From: Bacteroidota bacterium
GTDB taxonomy: Bacteria > Bacteroidota > Bacteroidia > Bacteroidales > Prolixibacteraceae
DNA length: 64,000 nt
Assembly (NCBI GenBank): GCA_023412195.1
Contig: JAEYNZ010000023.1
Span: 1 to 64,000, forward strand
Direction of reading: 5' to 3'
Shown here: positions 1 to 7,941 of the stretch, piece by piece
How the letters are laid out: every line of letters starts with the position of its first letter
Position numbering within the stretch: the stretch's first letter is position 1
Made by a program: the position numbers and the translations under genes
The notes under the pieces: model-generated
The model's database searches: none
Told to the model about the DNA's origin: nothing
Seen by the model: the letters and a program-made list of their open reading frames with translations, nothing else

Positions 1-1390
1 TTGAACCATCATCTTTGTCAAGGAGAGTGATTTTTAAGTTTTCATATTCAAGTTCAAGTTTGCCATCCGAGCTGTTGGTATCATAGGTAAAATCGAATTC
101 CAGTCGCTTAATCTGGCCTTCATCAACTCTTACAAAGGCAGAAGGTACAAGTATTGGGTTGAATTCTGCAATATTGGTTGGTGTAAGCTTTCCGGTTACA
201 CGGTATGGCTGAGGGACCTGGCTATTGGGAAAAATAAAGTCTGCTTCGATTAATCCGTTGTTCATCAGTCTTGCCCTTGCCGCCATGCCTGTTTGTCCCG
301 TAATTAAACTGTCCATATTGCTCAGGTTGTAAATGGATGCATACAGTTGATTAAAAGTTACAACACCTGTCTCACTGCTTTCTTCTGCAAGCTCTTCGTA
401 GGTTACATTCGAATTCTGCACCAGGATTGAATCAGCATGTATACCGATTGGCAGGCTCTCAATCAATTCCATGGGTAACTTTGTATCGGGTTTTTCCGGG
501 AAGGGAGGTTTCTTATTCCGGAATACATTGGCATTCATTTCCTCCAGCAGAGCTTTTCTGAATATAACTGCAGTGTCTGATATTGAAGCCTGTATATTGA
601 TACCATGAAATCTAATACTGGGAATGACGATGTCAATCCAATCAGTTTGAGCTCCTGTCTGTTTCCATATTTCAAATTTTGGGTGAAGTGATTTCAACGC
701 CAGATTTTTAAGCTCCATTACAGCCTGATCTGAATCCAGTTCCACAGACCCCAGTTCAAGCCTGTACAGATCACCGGGTATGTTAAATAACCCTTGCTGC
801 AGCTTCATCTGAAATCTTTCAGCAGAATGATTATTGTAAGTAAGGCGTTCGCTGTCGCTGTTGATCCTGAAATTCCATATATCAACACCTGCCTGTATGG
901 AGAAAACAGTATCCATCTTCTGGTCTGTTTCATTCTGAATTAGAAAATCTGCACTTCCGATTTCCAGTTTTTTAACCATCAGGAAGTCTATTTCAGTTTC
1001 CTGTTCAGCAGGAACTGCTTCCCGTGATTCATCATCACCATCAGTTTCCTTTTGAAGAATAATAACATCAGGTTCTTCTACAATTATCCTGTTTACAATT
1101 AACTGGTCTCTAAAAAGCATAGGCAGAATACTGATTCCTGAAACTTTAACCGCTGGAATTTTTAGAGTAACTCCACCTGTTTTGTTCTCAACAACAACAT
1201 CATTTACTTCAACTTCCCTTTTTAAAATACTTGCTTGTGACTGCCTGACCTGAATTTTATAATCTCCAACTTCCAGATTACGCAGTTCTTTTTCAATATA
1301 TCTTTCTATTATCACTGTACCTGCAATAACAAGTATAACAGCAACTATTATAACAATTCCGGCAATTATTAAAGGTTTGATCCTTTTCAT
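1..1390 (-). CDS. AsmA/DUF748-like envelope protein (3' end cut by window)
   Basis: The frame is open from an ATG at 1390 down to base 1, so about 463 codons are visible and the C-terminus is missing. The protein starts with a short basic stretch, MKRIKPL, and one hydrophobic segment (about residues 6-26) that looks like an N-terminal anchor. The rest is soluble, beta-rich and poor in Cys. The pattern of one membrane anchor followed by long repeats describing 'inner' and 'outer' strands resembles AsmA/DUF748/TamB-like proteins, which bridge or maintain the cell envelope. I see no catalytic motif. Family placement is by general pattern and is tentative; that a real gene exists here is strongly supported by the uninterrupted frame and sensible composition. 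It is transcribed away from the ribosomal protein genes. Confidence 0.75.
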   Translation of the reverse strand, partial: MKRIKPLIIAGIVIIVAVILVIAGTVIIERYIEKELRNLEVGDYKIQVRQSQASILKREVEVNDVVVENKTGGVTLKIPAVKVSGISILPMLFRDQLIVNRIIVEEPDVIILQKETDGDDESREAVPAEQETEIDFLMVKKLEIGSADFLIQNETDQKMDTVFSIQAGVDIWNFRINSDSERLTYNNHSAERFQMKLQQGLFNIPGDLYRLELGSVELDSDQAVMELKNLALKSLHPKFEIWKQTGAQTDWIDIVIPSIRFHGINIQASISDTAVIFRKALLEEMNANVFRNKKPPFPEKPDTKLPMELIESLPIGIHADSILVQNSNVTYEELAEESSETGVVTFNQLYASIYNLSNMDSLITGQTGMAARARLMNNGLIEADFIFPNSQVPQPYRVTGKLTPTNIAEFNPILVPSAFVRVDEGQIKRLEFDFTYDTNSSDGKLELEYENLKITLLDKDDGS

Positions 1391-1820
1391 AAAGATAATT
1401 TAAGCTGAACTTAATCCATCCCCTCCAACTGACAGCCTATGTTCATTTAATAAATGACATCAGGAAAAAGTATGCCAATCATTTTGAAGCATGATGAATT
1501 AGAAACCTTAAAACGCTACAGGGTATATCAACAGGGGAAAGAAAGGGATCTGCACGCTCATTAAAATATAATAATCAGGTAACTTATGATTGATTGCATC
1601 TGTTGAAAATTTACTCATTTATGGCTGTGGAAATCCCATCCAGGCATCAATTATGATCCTCTATGGTAATTTAAGCCACAGGCATTTACTGTTTCAACAG
1701 TTAATTGTTAATTGTTTTTCGAAAAACTTAAGCAACAGCTTGATTATTTATGAAAAAAGTATTTTCTTTGCAAGCCGTTAAAAAACGTGTTGGATTGTAC
1801 ATCAAGAAATTAAATAAGAA
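1391..1820. other. Noncoding region between AsmA-like gene and rpmB
   Basis: This 430-base divergent spacer has no convincing gene. A 63-codon open frame at 1590-1781 has no family resemblance and overlaps the likely rpmB promoter. The right end carries a plausible Bacteroidota promoter (1740-1770). I see no repeat of the families found elsewhere in the window. Confidence 0.6.
1740..1770 (+). promoter_or_regulatory. Putative promoter of the rpmB operon
   Basis: TTG at 1740-1742 and TTTCTTTG at 1763-1770 are separated by 20 bases. This fits the Bacteroidota -33 (TTG/TTTG) and -7 (TAnnTTTG) layout with one mismatch in the -7 box. It lies 50 bases before the rpmB ATG. Confidence 0.4.
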
Positions 1821-2063
1821 ATGTCACGAATTTGTCAAATAACAGGAAAAAGTGCGATGGGCGGGCACAATGTGTCACACTCGAAACGCCGCGTAAACAG
1901 GAAGTTTAACGTTAATCTTTTCAGGAAAAAGTTTTATCTTCCAAATGAAAACCGTTGGGTTGATTTGATTGTTTCAGCTGCAGGACTCCGTACAATCAAC
2001 AAGAGAGGGATCGCAGCGGCATTAAAAGATGCAAAAGAAAAAGGATTCATTGAAAAAAATTAA
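1821..2063 (+). CDS. rpmB: 50S ribosomal protein L28
   Basis: An 80-residue basic protein with the L28 opening MSRICQITGKSAMGGHNVSHS and the typical C-terminal part with LRTINKRGI. L28 is a component of the large ribosomal subunit. Only one cysteine (Cys5) is present, so this is the form without a zinc ribbon. The length is normal for the family. It starts a tight operon with rpmG 12 bases downstream and the DUF4295 gene, an order that is conserved in Bacteroidota. The start codon is fixed by the family N-terminus. Confidence 0.97.
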   Translation: MSRICQITGKSAMGGHNVSHSKRRVNRKFNVNLFRKKFYLPNENRWVDLIVSAAGLRTINKRGIAAALKDAKEKGFIEKN

Positions 2064-2075
2064 AGACTCTGTATA

Positions 2076-2264
2076 ATGGCAAAAAAAAGTAAAGGCAACA
2101 GGATCCAGGTTATCCTGGAATGTACTGAGCATAAAAACAGCGGATTGCCCGGAACATCAAGGTATATTACCACTAAAAACAGGAAGAACACTCCCGACAG
2201 GCTGGAGATAAAAAAATACAACCCTGTTTTGAAGAAAGTTACAGTTCATAAAGAAATTAAATAA
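2076..2264 (+). CDS. rpmG: 50S ribosomal protein L33
   Basis: A 62-residue lysine-rich protein beginning MAKKSKGNRIQVILECTEH, which is the L33 signature. L33 sits near the E site of the large ribosomal subunit. It has a single cysteine (Cys16) and therefore lacks the paired CxxC zinc motifs of the C+ paralogue. It lies 12 bases after rpmB and 12 bases before the DUF4295 gene, so the three are almost certainly co-transcribed and end at the hairpin at 2454-2485. Confidence 0.97.
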   Translation: MAKKSKGNRIQVILECTEHKNSGLPGTSRYITTKNRKNTPDRLEIKKYNPVLKKVTVHKEIK

Positions 2265-2276
2265 AACATCTGAGTC

Positions 2277-2432
2277 ATGGCAAAGAAAACGGTTGCAACA
2301 TTACAAAAAGGTGCAGGTAAGGGTCATTCAAAAGTGATTAAAATGATCAAGTCACCTGAAACCGGAGCTTATATGTTCAAGGAAGAAGTTATTCTGAACG
2401 ATGAGGTTAAGGACTATTTTCAGAAACAATAA
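2277..2432 (+). CDS. DUF4295 family small protein
   Basis: A 51-residue protein starting MAKKTVATLQKGAGKGHSKV and ending DEVKDYFQKQ. The ATG at 2277 lies 12 bases after rpmG and the TAA is at 2430-2432. It is strongly basic at the N-terminus with an acidic C-terminus. Small proteins of this type (DUF4295) sit between rpmG and ftsY throughout Bacteroidota. Their position suggests a ribosome-associated role, but no function is established and this is inference. No cysteine motif or membrane segment is present. Confidence 0.9.
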   Translation: MAKKTVATLQKGAGKGHSKVIKMIKSPETGAYMFKEEVILNDEVKDYFQKQ

Positions 2433-2453
2433 TATTTGAATGCATATTCAGGG

Positions 2454-2485
2454 AAAGCTTTCATCATCAGATGGAAGCTTTTTTT
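2454..2485 (+). terminator. Rho-independent terminator of rpmB-rpmG-DUF4295
   Basis: Stem AAAGCTTTCATC (2454-2465), loop ATCA, stem GATGGAAGCTTT (2470-2481) with one G-T wobble, followed by a run of T to 2485. It is 21 bases after the DUF4295 stop and separates that operon from ftsY. Confidence 0.8.
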
Positions 2486-2554
2486 GCGATATATACCCTT
2501 ACAGCCTCATAACCGGAAAAATTTGTACTTTTACCCACCACAAATAAATAATCA

Positions 2555-3508
2555 ATGGGAATATTCGGAAGTTTCACTAAAAGCAAAAAGGAAAACCTGG
2601 ATCAGGGGCTTTCAAAAACAAAGGAAAACGTTTTCATGAAGCTTGGCCGGGCTATGGTCGGTAAATCAAAGGTGGATGAGGAATTACTGGATAACCTCGA
2701 AGAAATACTCATTTCAGCTGATGTAGGTGTAGATACTACCCTGAAGATTATCAAAAGAATTGAGGAACGTGTGGCCCGCGATAAGTACATGGGTGTGGAG
2801 GAACTCAATAATATACTGAAGGAAGAAATTGCTGCTCTGCTTGAAGAAAATAATACAGGTGATGCCTCCGATTTTGATATCCCTGAAGGAATAAAGCCAT
2901 ATGTGATCATGGTAGTGGGGGTGAATGGTGTCGGAAAAACTACCACTATCGGAAAACTTGCTTACCAGTTTAAGGAGGCAGGGAAAAAAGTATATCTGGG
3001 TGCTGCCGATACTTTCAGGGCTGCCGCCATTGAACAGCTTGAAATATGGGCAAAACGTGTGGCTGTACCCATTGTCAAGCAGAAAATGGGTGCCGACCCT
3101 GCATCGGTGGCTTTCGATACCATATCGTCTGCTAAAAATAATGATGCTGATGTGGTGATTATTGATACTGCCGGCAGGTTGCACAACAAGGTAAACCTGA
3201 TGAATGAGCTGTCAAAAATTAAGAAAGTGATGTCGCGTATAGTACCTGATGCCCCCCACGAAGTGCTGCTGATCCTCGATGGTTCAACCGGACAGAATGC
3301 CTTCGAGCAGGCTAAACAGTTTACCAAAGCCACCGAAGTTACTGCACTGGCACTTACAAAACTCGACGGTACTGCTAAAGGTGGCGTAGTAATTGGCATT
3401 TCCGACCAGTTCAGGATACCCGTTAAATATATCGGAATCGGTGAGAAAATGGAACATCTTCAGGTTTTCAGACGACGCGAATTCGTTGAATCACTTTTCT
3501 CACAATAA
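2555..3508 (+). CDS. ftsY: Signal recognition particle receptor FtsY
   Basis: A 317-residue SRP-family GTPase. The N domain occupies about residues 20-100 (MKLGRAMVGKSKVDEELL onward) and the NG GTPase domain about 110-317. Visible motifs are the P-loop GVNGVGKTTT, DTFRAAA, DTAGR and TKLDG. FtsY receives ribosome-SRP complexes at the inner membrane and hands them to the Sec translocon. The long acidic A domain of enterobacterial FtsY is absent, which is usual for this phylum. The ATG at 2555 gives the short MGIFGSF amphipathic start seen in many FtsY proteins. A TACTTTTA box at 2526-2533 could be its -7 element. It follows a terminator, so it probably has its own promoter. Confidence 0.96.
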   Translation: MGIFGSFTKSKKENLDQGLSKTKENVFMKLGRAMVGKSKVDEELLDNLEEILISADVGVDTTLKIIKRIEERVARDKYMGVEELNNILKEEIAALLEENNTGDASDFDIPEGIKPYVIMVVGVNGVGKTTTIGKLAYQFKEAGKKVYLGAADTFRAAAIEQLEIWAKRVAVPIVKQKMGADPASVAFDTISSAKNNDADVVIIDTAGRLHNKVNLMNELSKIKKVMSRIVPDAPHEVLLILDGSTGQNAFEQAKQFTKATEVTALALTKLDGTAKGGVVIGISDQFRIPVKYIGIGEKMEHLQVFRRREFVESLFSQ

Positions 3509-3564
3509 TTCATCAACCTTAAAGCTCCCCCAGTTCCAACTGCAGCCTCTCCTCAGTCAACAGG

Positions 3565-4716
3565 TTAGTTTCCTTTCTCTGTTTCCGATTGACTCTCCTC
3601 TGCAGGTTCCGGGTCATCCAGAAAATGATTGGCCATGGCAAATAAAGGAAAATCTTCTGTTATAAGGCTTAAATTGGAGGCACAGGCAACAACAATCTTT
3701 TCCTCCGGGTAAATCAGCAATGCTGCACTTCCTCCTGTTACAGTGCCGCTTTTTCCGTACATCTTCCGTCCGTACCTGTCCTCCATAAGTACCCAGCCAT
3801 GAGACATCGGTGCAGGTAGTCCGTTGGGGAGTATAAAAGGTTCAAATAATCTTTCTTTTATCTCTTCCGTAAAATAACCGGAATACAAAAGGGCATTGCC
3901 AAATTTTACAAGATCTTCTGCATTGGATAAAATCCCTTGTGCAGGCATTTTATACCTCAAATCACGGAAGGTGGCAGGTACCACCTGTGCTATAAAATTA
4001 TGATCAAAATGATTCGCCCGGCCCTTGATTGTCATAAACGGATTGTCTACAACGGTGTTTTCAAGTCCAAGTGTATCTGTGACATACTTTTCAAGAAGAC
4101 TATTGAAATTTTCTCCGGTAACTTTTTCCAAAACTGCTCCCAGCAGGTTGTAATTGAATATGGAAGAAACCTGGTATGTACCGGGGGGATATAGAAGGGA
4201 ATCCTTCGAAAAGGTTTCCAGTCCTGCCTGTAATGAAACATTCTGACCACGCCAGTCTGCTTCCTCTAAACTGGGTATTCTGATGCCTGATGTATGATAC
4301 GCCAGGTGATGCAACGGAAGCTTCCAACGCTTTTCCGGAAAGTCAGGCAAATAAAATTGTACTGTTGAATCGGGATGAAGCACTTGACGTTCTATCATTT
4401 TATGATAAATAAGTGAAGTAAAAAGCTCTGATACCTCACCTATCCGGAATTTTGTTGCACGGGTAACAGAAACCTCCAGATCATTGGAAGCAAGTCCCAA
4501 TCCTTCCGAATAAATAACTTTCCCTTCTTTGGCTATAGAAAATGTGGCACCGGGAACAACATTGCGTGTCATGTAAAAAACAGCATCTTTCCGTGCTGCC
4601 TTGATCTCATCGAGATACCCCCTGTCGTAAAGCACATCTGATTTTTGTTTTTTGCAACTGCCAAAACTTAGAGCTAAAATCAGCAATAACAACAATACGT
4701 ATTCCTGTTTCATCAT
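3565..4716 (-). CDS. Beta-lactamase-fold (PF00144) lipoprotein, catalytic residues replaced
   Basis: A 383-residue protein with a lipoprotein signal (hydrophobic run, then SFGSC with Cys21), so it is probably anchored in the envelope. The fold of serine beta-lactamases/DD-peptidases is clear: PGATFSIAKEGKVIYSEGLG near 55-74, FRIG at 90-93, the NYNLLGAVLEKVTG helix near 188-201 and GKSGTVTGGSA at 321-331. However, the SxxK motif that follows FRIG in this family reads EVSE (94-97), so both the nucleophilic Ser and general-base Lys are Glu. The YSN motif position reads SSI (184-186). Only the KTG-like KSG (322-324) is kept. It is therefore probably a non-catalytic binding or structural protein. 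No peptidoglycan gene is adjacent. M2 is an equally possible start. Confidence 0.88.
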   Translation of the reverse strand: MMKQEYVLLLLLILALSFGSCKKQKSDVLYDRGYLDEIKAARKDAVFYMTRNVVPGATFSIAKEGKVIYSEGLGLASNDLEVSVTRATKFRIGEVSELFTSLIYHKMIERQVLHPDSTVQFYLPDFPEKRWKLPLHHLAYHTSGIRIPSLEEADWRGQNVSLQAGLETFSKDSLLYPPGTYQVSSIFNYNLLGAVLEKVTGENFNSLLEKYVTDTLGLENTVVDNPFMTIKGRANHFDHNFIAQVVPATFRDLRYKMPAQGILSNAEDLVKFGNALLYSGYFTEEIKERLFEPFILPNGLPAPMSHGWVLMEDRYGRKMYGKSGTVTGGSAALLIYPEEKIVVACASNLSLITEDFPLFAMANHFLDDPEPAEESQSETEKGN

Positions 4717-4880
4717 AAATATAATATTCTGTCAGTAGTTAATTATTTTTAAAAATCACTGCTGCTGTTAACCAAAATCTTTTCCGACAGCAATTCATTC
4801 TCCATGCATCTGAAATTGATCAGCGGCAAAAATAAAAGATTTCAAAAAAAAATATTCTTAAAAATTGCAAAAATATAATG

Positions 4881-6107
4881 TTAAACAGCCACACTTGTTA
4901 CTTCATTTTCAGACCGTGCAATCAAAACTGCACCACAGCTGTCGCTCCAAACATTTACCGTTGTGCGCGACATATCAAGGATCAGGTCAACAGCAATAAT
5001 GAGCCCGATGCCCTCGAGTGGCAGTCCTGCAGCAGAGAGAATAACTGTAAGCATAACAAGTCCGGCCATAGGAATGCCGGCAGCACCTATCGATGCCAGT
5101 AAAGATGTTGCCACCACAATCATTTGTTCTGTGAAGTGCATTTCCACACCATAAACCTGGGCAATAAACATGGCTGCCACACATTCGTAGAGGGCGGTAC
5201 CGTCCATGTTGATGGTTGCACCCAGTGGAAGGGTAAAACTTGATATTTTATTTGAAACCCCGCTTTTATGTTCAACTGCTTCCATGGTAAGCGGAAGAGT
5301 GGCACTCGACGAGGCAGTTGAGAACGCAGTAAGCAGCGGTGTCATCATATTTTTCATATGAAGGTATGGTTTCACCCCGGCAAAAAAGCGAAGTATCAGA
5401 GGCAGGTTTATGAAGGCATGAATGAGCAGTGCAATGAAAACTGTCAGCATGTATAATGCCATGCTTCCTGCAAGGTTTGCCAGCTGATCAGCATTCCGGT
5501 GAACCTCCCTGGCTACTATCCCAAATATACCCAGTGGGGTGAACCTGACAATAAACATTGTCATTTTCATCATGACCTCAAAAAAACCTTCGAAAAATGT
5601 TGTCAGCGGTTCCCGGTAACGGTCGGTTGTTTGTGAAATAAAAACTCCAAATATGACCGCGAAAAAGATTACAGGCAGAATATCTCCATTTGCCATTGAT
5701 TCAAAGATGTTTGAAGGAATAATCCGCAGGAATATATCCCTGAGACTCAGTGACTGATCGGTAAGGCCCTCCACTGACTGTGTAAAACCCAATTCAACCC
5801 CCACACCTGGTTTGATAACATTTACAAGTATCAGTCCTGTTAAAATTGCAATTATGCTTGTGGAAAGATAATAGACAATGGTTTTCAATCCCAGCCTTCC
5901 AAGGTTTTTTCCACCGCCCATACTGGTTACCCCAGAGATAATGGAACTTAGGATCAGCGGAATGATGACCATCTTCAGGGCGGACAAAAATACTTCCCCC
6001 ATCCAGGACACATAATCTACTGCTGCAGGAAAATAGTAGCCAAAAAAAACAGCCAGCACCAGTGCTATCAGGATCTGCCAATGCAACTTCAAACTTAGAA
6101 TTTTCAC
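4881..6107 (-). CDS. Dicarboxylate/amino acid:cation symporter (SDF/DAACS family)
   Basis: A 408-residue inner-membrane protein of the GltP/DctA/GltPh family, which takes up C4-dicarboxylates or acidic amino acids with Na+ or H+. Hallmarks are the serine-rich re-entrant loop SSSATLPLTMEAVEH (HP1), the NMDGTALYE motif of TM7, and the conserved segment after the second re-entrant loop near DMSRTTVNVWSDSCGAVLIA. The aspartate-arginine-threonine combination in TM8 (RTTVNVWSD) is typical of substrate binding, but I cannot tell glutamate from succinate/fumarate as substrate. Length is normal. It stands alone: the neighbours on both sides are unrelated secreted proteins. Confidence 0.93.
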   Translation of the reverse strand: MKILSLKLHWQILIALVLAVFFGYYFPAAVDYVSWMGEVFLSALKMVIIPLILSSIISGVTSMGGGKNLGRLGLKTIVYYLSTSIIAILTGLILVNVIKPGVGVELGFTQSVEGLTDQSLSLRDIFLRIIPSNIFESMANGDILPVIFFAVIFGVFISQTTDRYREPLTTFFEGFFEVMMKMTMFIVRFTPLGIFGIVAREVHRNADQLANLAGSMALYMLTVFIALLIHAFINLPLILRFFAGVKPYLHMKNMMTPLLTAFSTASSSATLPLTMEAVEHKSGVSNKISSFTLPLGATINMDGTALYECVAAMFIAQVYGVEMHFTEQMIVVATSLLASIGAAGIPMAGLVMLTVILSAAGLPLEGIGLIIAVDLILDMSRTTVNVWSDSCGAVLIARSENEVTSVAV

Positions 6108-6174
6108 TTTCCGGTTTTAACGGGTTCTTAATTGGTTGGCTAAATTAACTTTTTTGGAAGATTTGACAAACTGT

Positions 6175-7818
6175 TTAAAAGCTGATCCTCACAATATCGC
6201 CATACACCCTGATCCCCGGATGGTCGGCAAAAGCCCTTACCTGGTATTGTTTGCCCGATTTCGGGATAGGTGCCTCTGTTGAAAATGCTCCTGATTCTGT
6301 TACCAATGAAGAGGTCTCTTCCCATTCGTCGCTATATAATTCCTCAACAAATCCGGCATATTCCCTGTACTGAAAACCTGTCTTCAGAACAGTGGCATCG
6401 CCTTTTTTCAATACTTCGCCATGAAGTAGCAACGTGTTTCCCGAAAGCCCCGTTACTTCAGCTGCACGTGTGGCAACAACCGGAGGATCAAGAGCGGGAA
6501 CTGCATTTGTAACTTTTATTACCAGTGGGTTGTGCCATTTATGATTGTTATAGATTCTTTGCGCCCTTACGCAGGAAACATGCAGCCCGTCATCCTTTTG
6601 TTTAAAATAAACAGCGGCATCAACGGCAGGCTGATATTCCACCAGTTTGCTGGATTGCCCCAGTACACACACTTCTGATTTTTCAGTGATCTTCACTGTC
6701 CGGAGCAGGAAATCTTTTCGTTCACCCCGCGGCCAGTCGGGCAGCCGCGTTAGAAATGCATATAATGTTTGTTCTTCCGGCTTCCATACGTACCATATAT
6801 TATCTTCATTTGTAATGATCCATGGCCTCACTTTACTGAGTGCCTCCTGATTGATAAAATGCCATGCTGCCATTTCACGCAGGTTGGCTTCCTGTTCTTC
6901 AGGAAGCGTGCCATTTGGCTTTGGACCCACATTGAGCAGCAGGTTTCCACCTTTGGCAAGCGTTTCAATTAAAATGTCAATAAGCCGTGCTGCCGGTTTG
7001 TATTCTTCATTGGTAGGTTTATATGCCCACTGTGTTCCCATTGTAATACATGATTCCCATGGCTCATCGGAAGCTATTCCCGGCAGTGTTTGTTCCGGAG
7101 TGCTGATGGCACCACGTGTGACTATGATATCAGGTTGAAGTTCCCACACCACTTCCTTGCACTTTTCCTGCAATGGCCCCTCTCCGCCATCAAAAAACAT
7201 GATGTCAATGTCGCCATATTGTGTCATCAGTTCCATGCACTGCAGCTCTAAAAGATCTAAGTATTTTCTCATCACAGGGTGGGGTATAGGCTCAGGAAAA
7301 GTCCTGTCAACGCGCATTTGGTTATCATGAAGGAAATTGAAATCCTCGGGCGAAAAATAAAAACCGACTGCCAGTCCTGCCTCACGTGTTGCCTCCACAT
7401 ATTCCTGCAGCAGATCTTTTTCGTAAGGGGTATTCATGATGTTAAATTCAGTTGTTTTGGTATCCCACATACAGAAACCTGAATGATGTTTGGTGGTGAA
7501 AACAATATATTTCATGCCTGCAAGTTTTGCCAGCACAGCAATTTCTTTCGGGTCGAAATCTTTCGGGTTGAAGGTTTTTGGCAACTCATTCACAAAACGG
7601 TCGAGATAATCATCCGATGCACCTGCCATGGAATGACTGATGACAATACCCAGCTGGCTGTCGAAACTAAAGTGGATAAACATTCCAAACCCCAGGTCGC
7701 GAAACCACTCCAGCCGTTCTTTCCTGTTCAGGTCAAGAAATTTTTCAGGATTATTTTCCTGGGATGATCCTGTAAAAGCTGCAATGATAAAGATGAATAT
7801 CAGTAAACTTACTTTCAT
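6175..7818 (-). CDS. Alpha-L-fucosidase (GH29), secreted
   Basis: A 547-residue exo-fucosidase that removes alpha-linked L-fucose from glycans in the periplasm or outside the cell. I start it at the ATG at 7818 (MKVSLLIFIFIIAAFTGSSQ), which gives a clean signal peptide; the open frame extends 17 codons further upstream. GH29 landmarks are KYIVFTTKHHSGFCMWDTK, GFYFSPEDF, the nucleophile aspartate in IMFFDGGEG (Asp210 from this start), SCITMGTQWAY and GGNLLLNVGPKPNG. A C-terminal region (about 430-547) looks like a beta-sandwich of fibronectin type. The acid/base residue is not obvious by eye. No SusC/SusD pair is nearby, so it is not part of a classical polysaccharide utilisation locus here. 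Confidence 0.93.
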   Translation of the reverse strand: MKVSLLIFIFIIAAFTGSSQENNPEKFLDLNRKERLEWFRDLGFGMFIHFSFDSQLGIVISHSMAGASDDYLDRFVNELPKTFNPKDFDPKEIAVLAKLAGMKYIVFTTKHHSGFCMWDTKTTEFNIMNTPYEKDLLQEYVEATREAGLAVGFYFSPEDFNFLHDNQMRVDRTFPEPIPHPVMRKYLDLLELQCMELMTQYGDIDIMFFDGGEGPLQEKCKEVVWELQPDIIVTRGAISTPEQTLPGIASDEPWESCITMGTQWAYKPTNEEYKPAARLIDILIETLAKGGNLLLNVGPKPNGTLPEEQEANLREMAAWHFINQEALSKVRPWIITNEDNIWYVWKPEEQTLYAFLTRLPDWPRGERKDFLLRTVKITEKSEVCVLGQSSKLVEYQPAVDAAVYFKQKDDGLHVSCVRAQRIYNNHKWHNPLVIKVTNAVPALDPPVVATRAAEVTGLSGNTLLLHGEVLKKGDATVLKTGFQYREYAGFVEELYSDEWEETSSLVTESGAFSTEAPIPKSGKQYQVRAFADHPGIRVYGDIVRISF

Positions 7819-7902
7819 AACAGATGGTTTAATCATGAAAAAAATGGTACGTGAAATCAATACAATCACACTGCAATTTAAAAATAAACAGGTTAAAAAT
7901 CC

Positions 7903-7910
7903 TATATTCG
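7903..7910 (+). promoter_or_regulatory. Possible -7 box of the aminopeptidase gene
   Basis: TATATTCG matches TAnnTTTG at seven of eight positions and lies 31 bases before the ATG at 7942, in the divergent spacer with the fucosidase gene. I do not see a clear -33 TTTG. Confidence 0.35.
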
Positions 7911-7941
7911 TAGAACATTCAGAAAAATAAAAAACACAGTC

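Noticed and set aside
1590..1781. 63-codon open frame before rpmB
   Set aside because: No family resemblance and it overlaps the likely rpmB promoter; composition is that of AT-rich noncoding DNA.
2436..2639. 67-codon frame overlapping the terminator and the ftsY start
   Set aside because: It reads through a strong terminator hairpin and overlaps ftsY in another frame.
7819..7869. Upstream start for the fucosidase gene
   Set aside because: The start at 7818 gives a clean signal peptide; the 17 extra codons would bury it.
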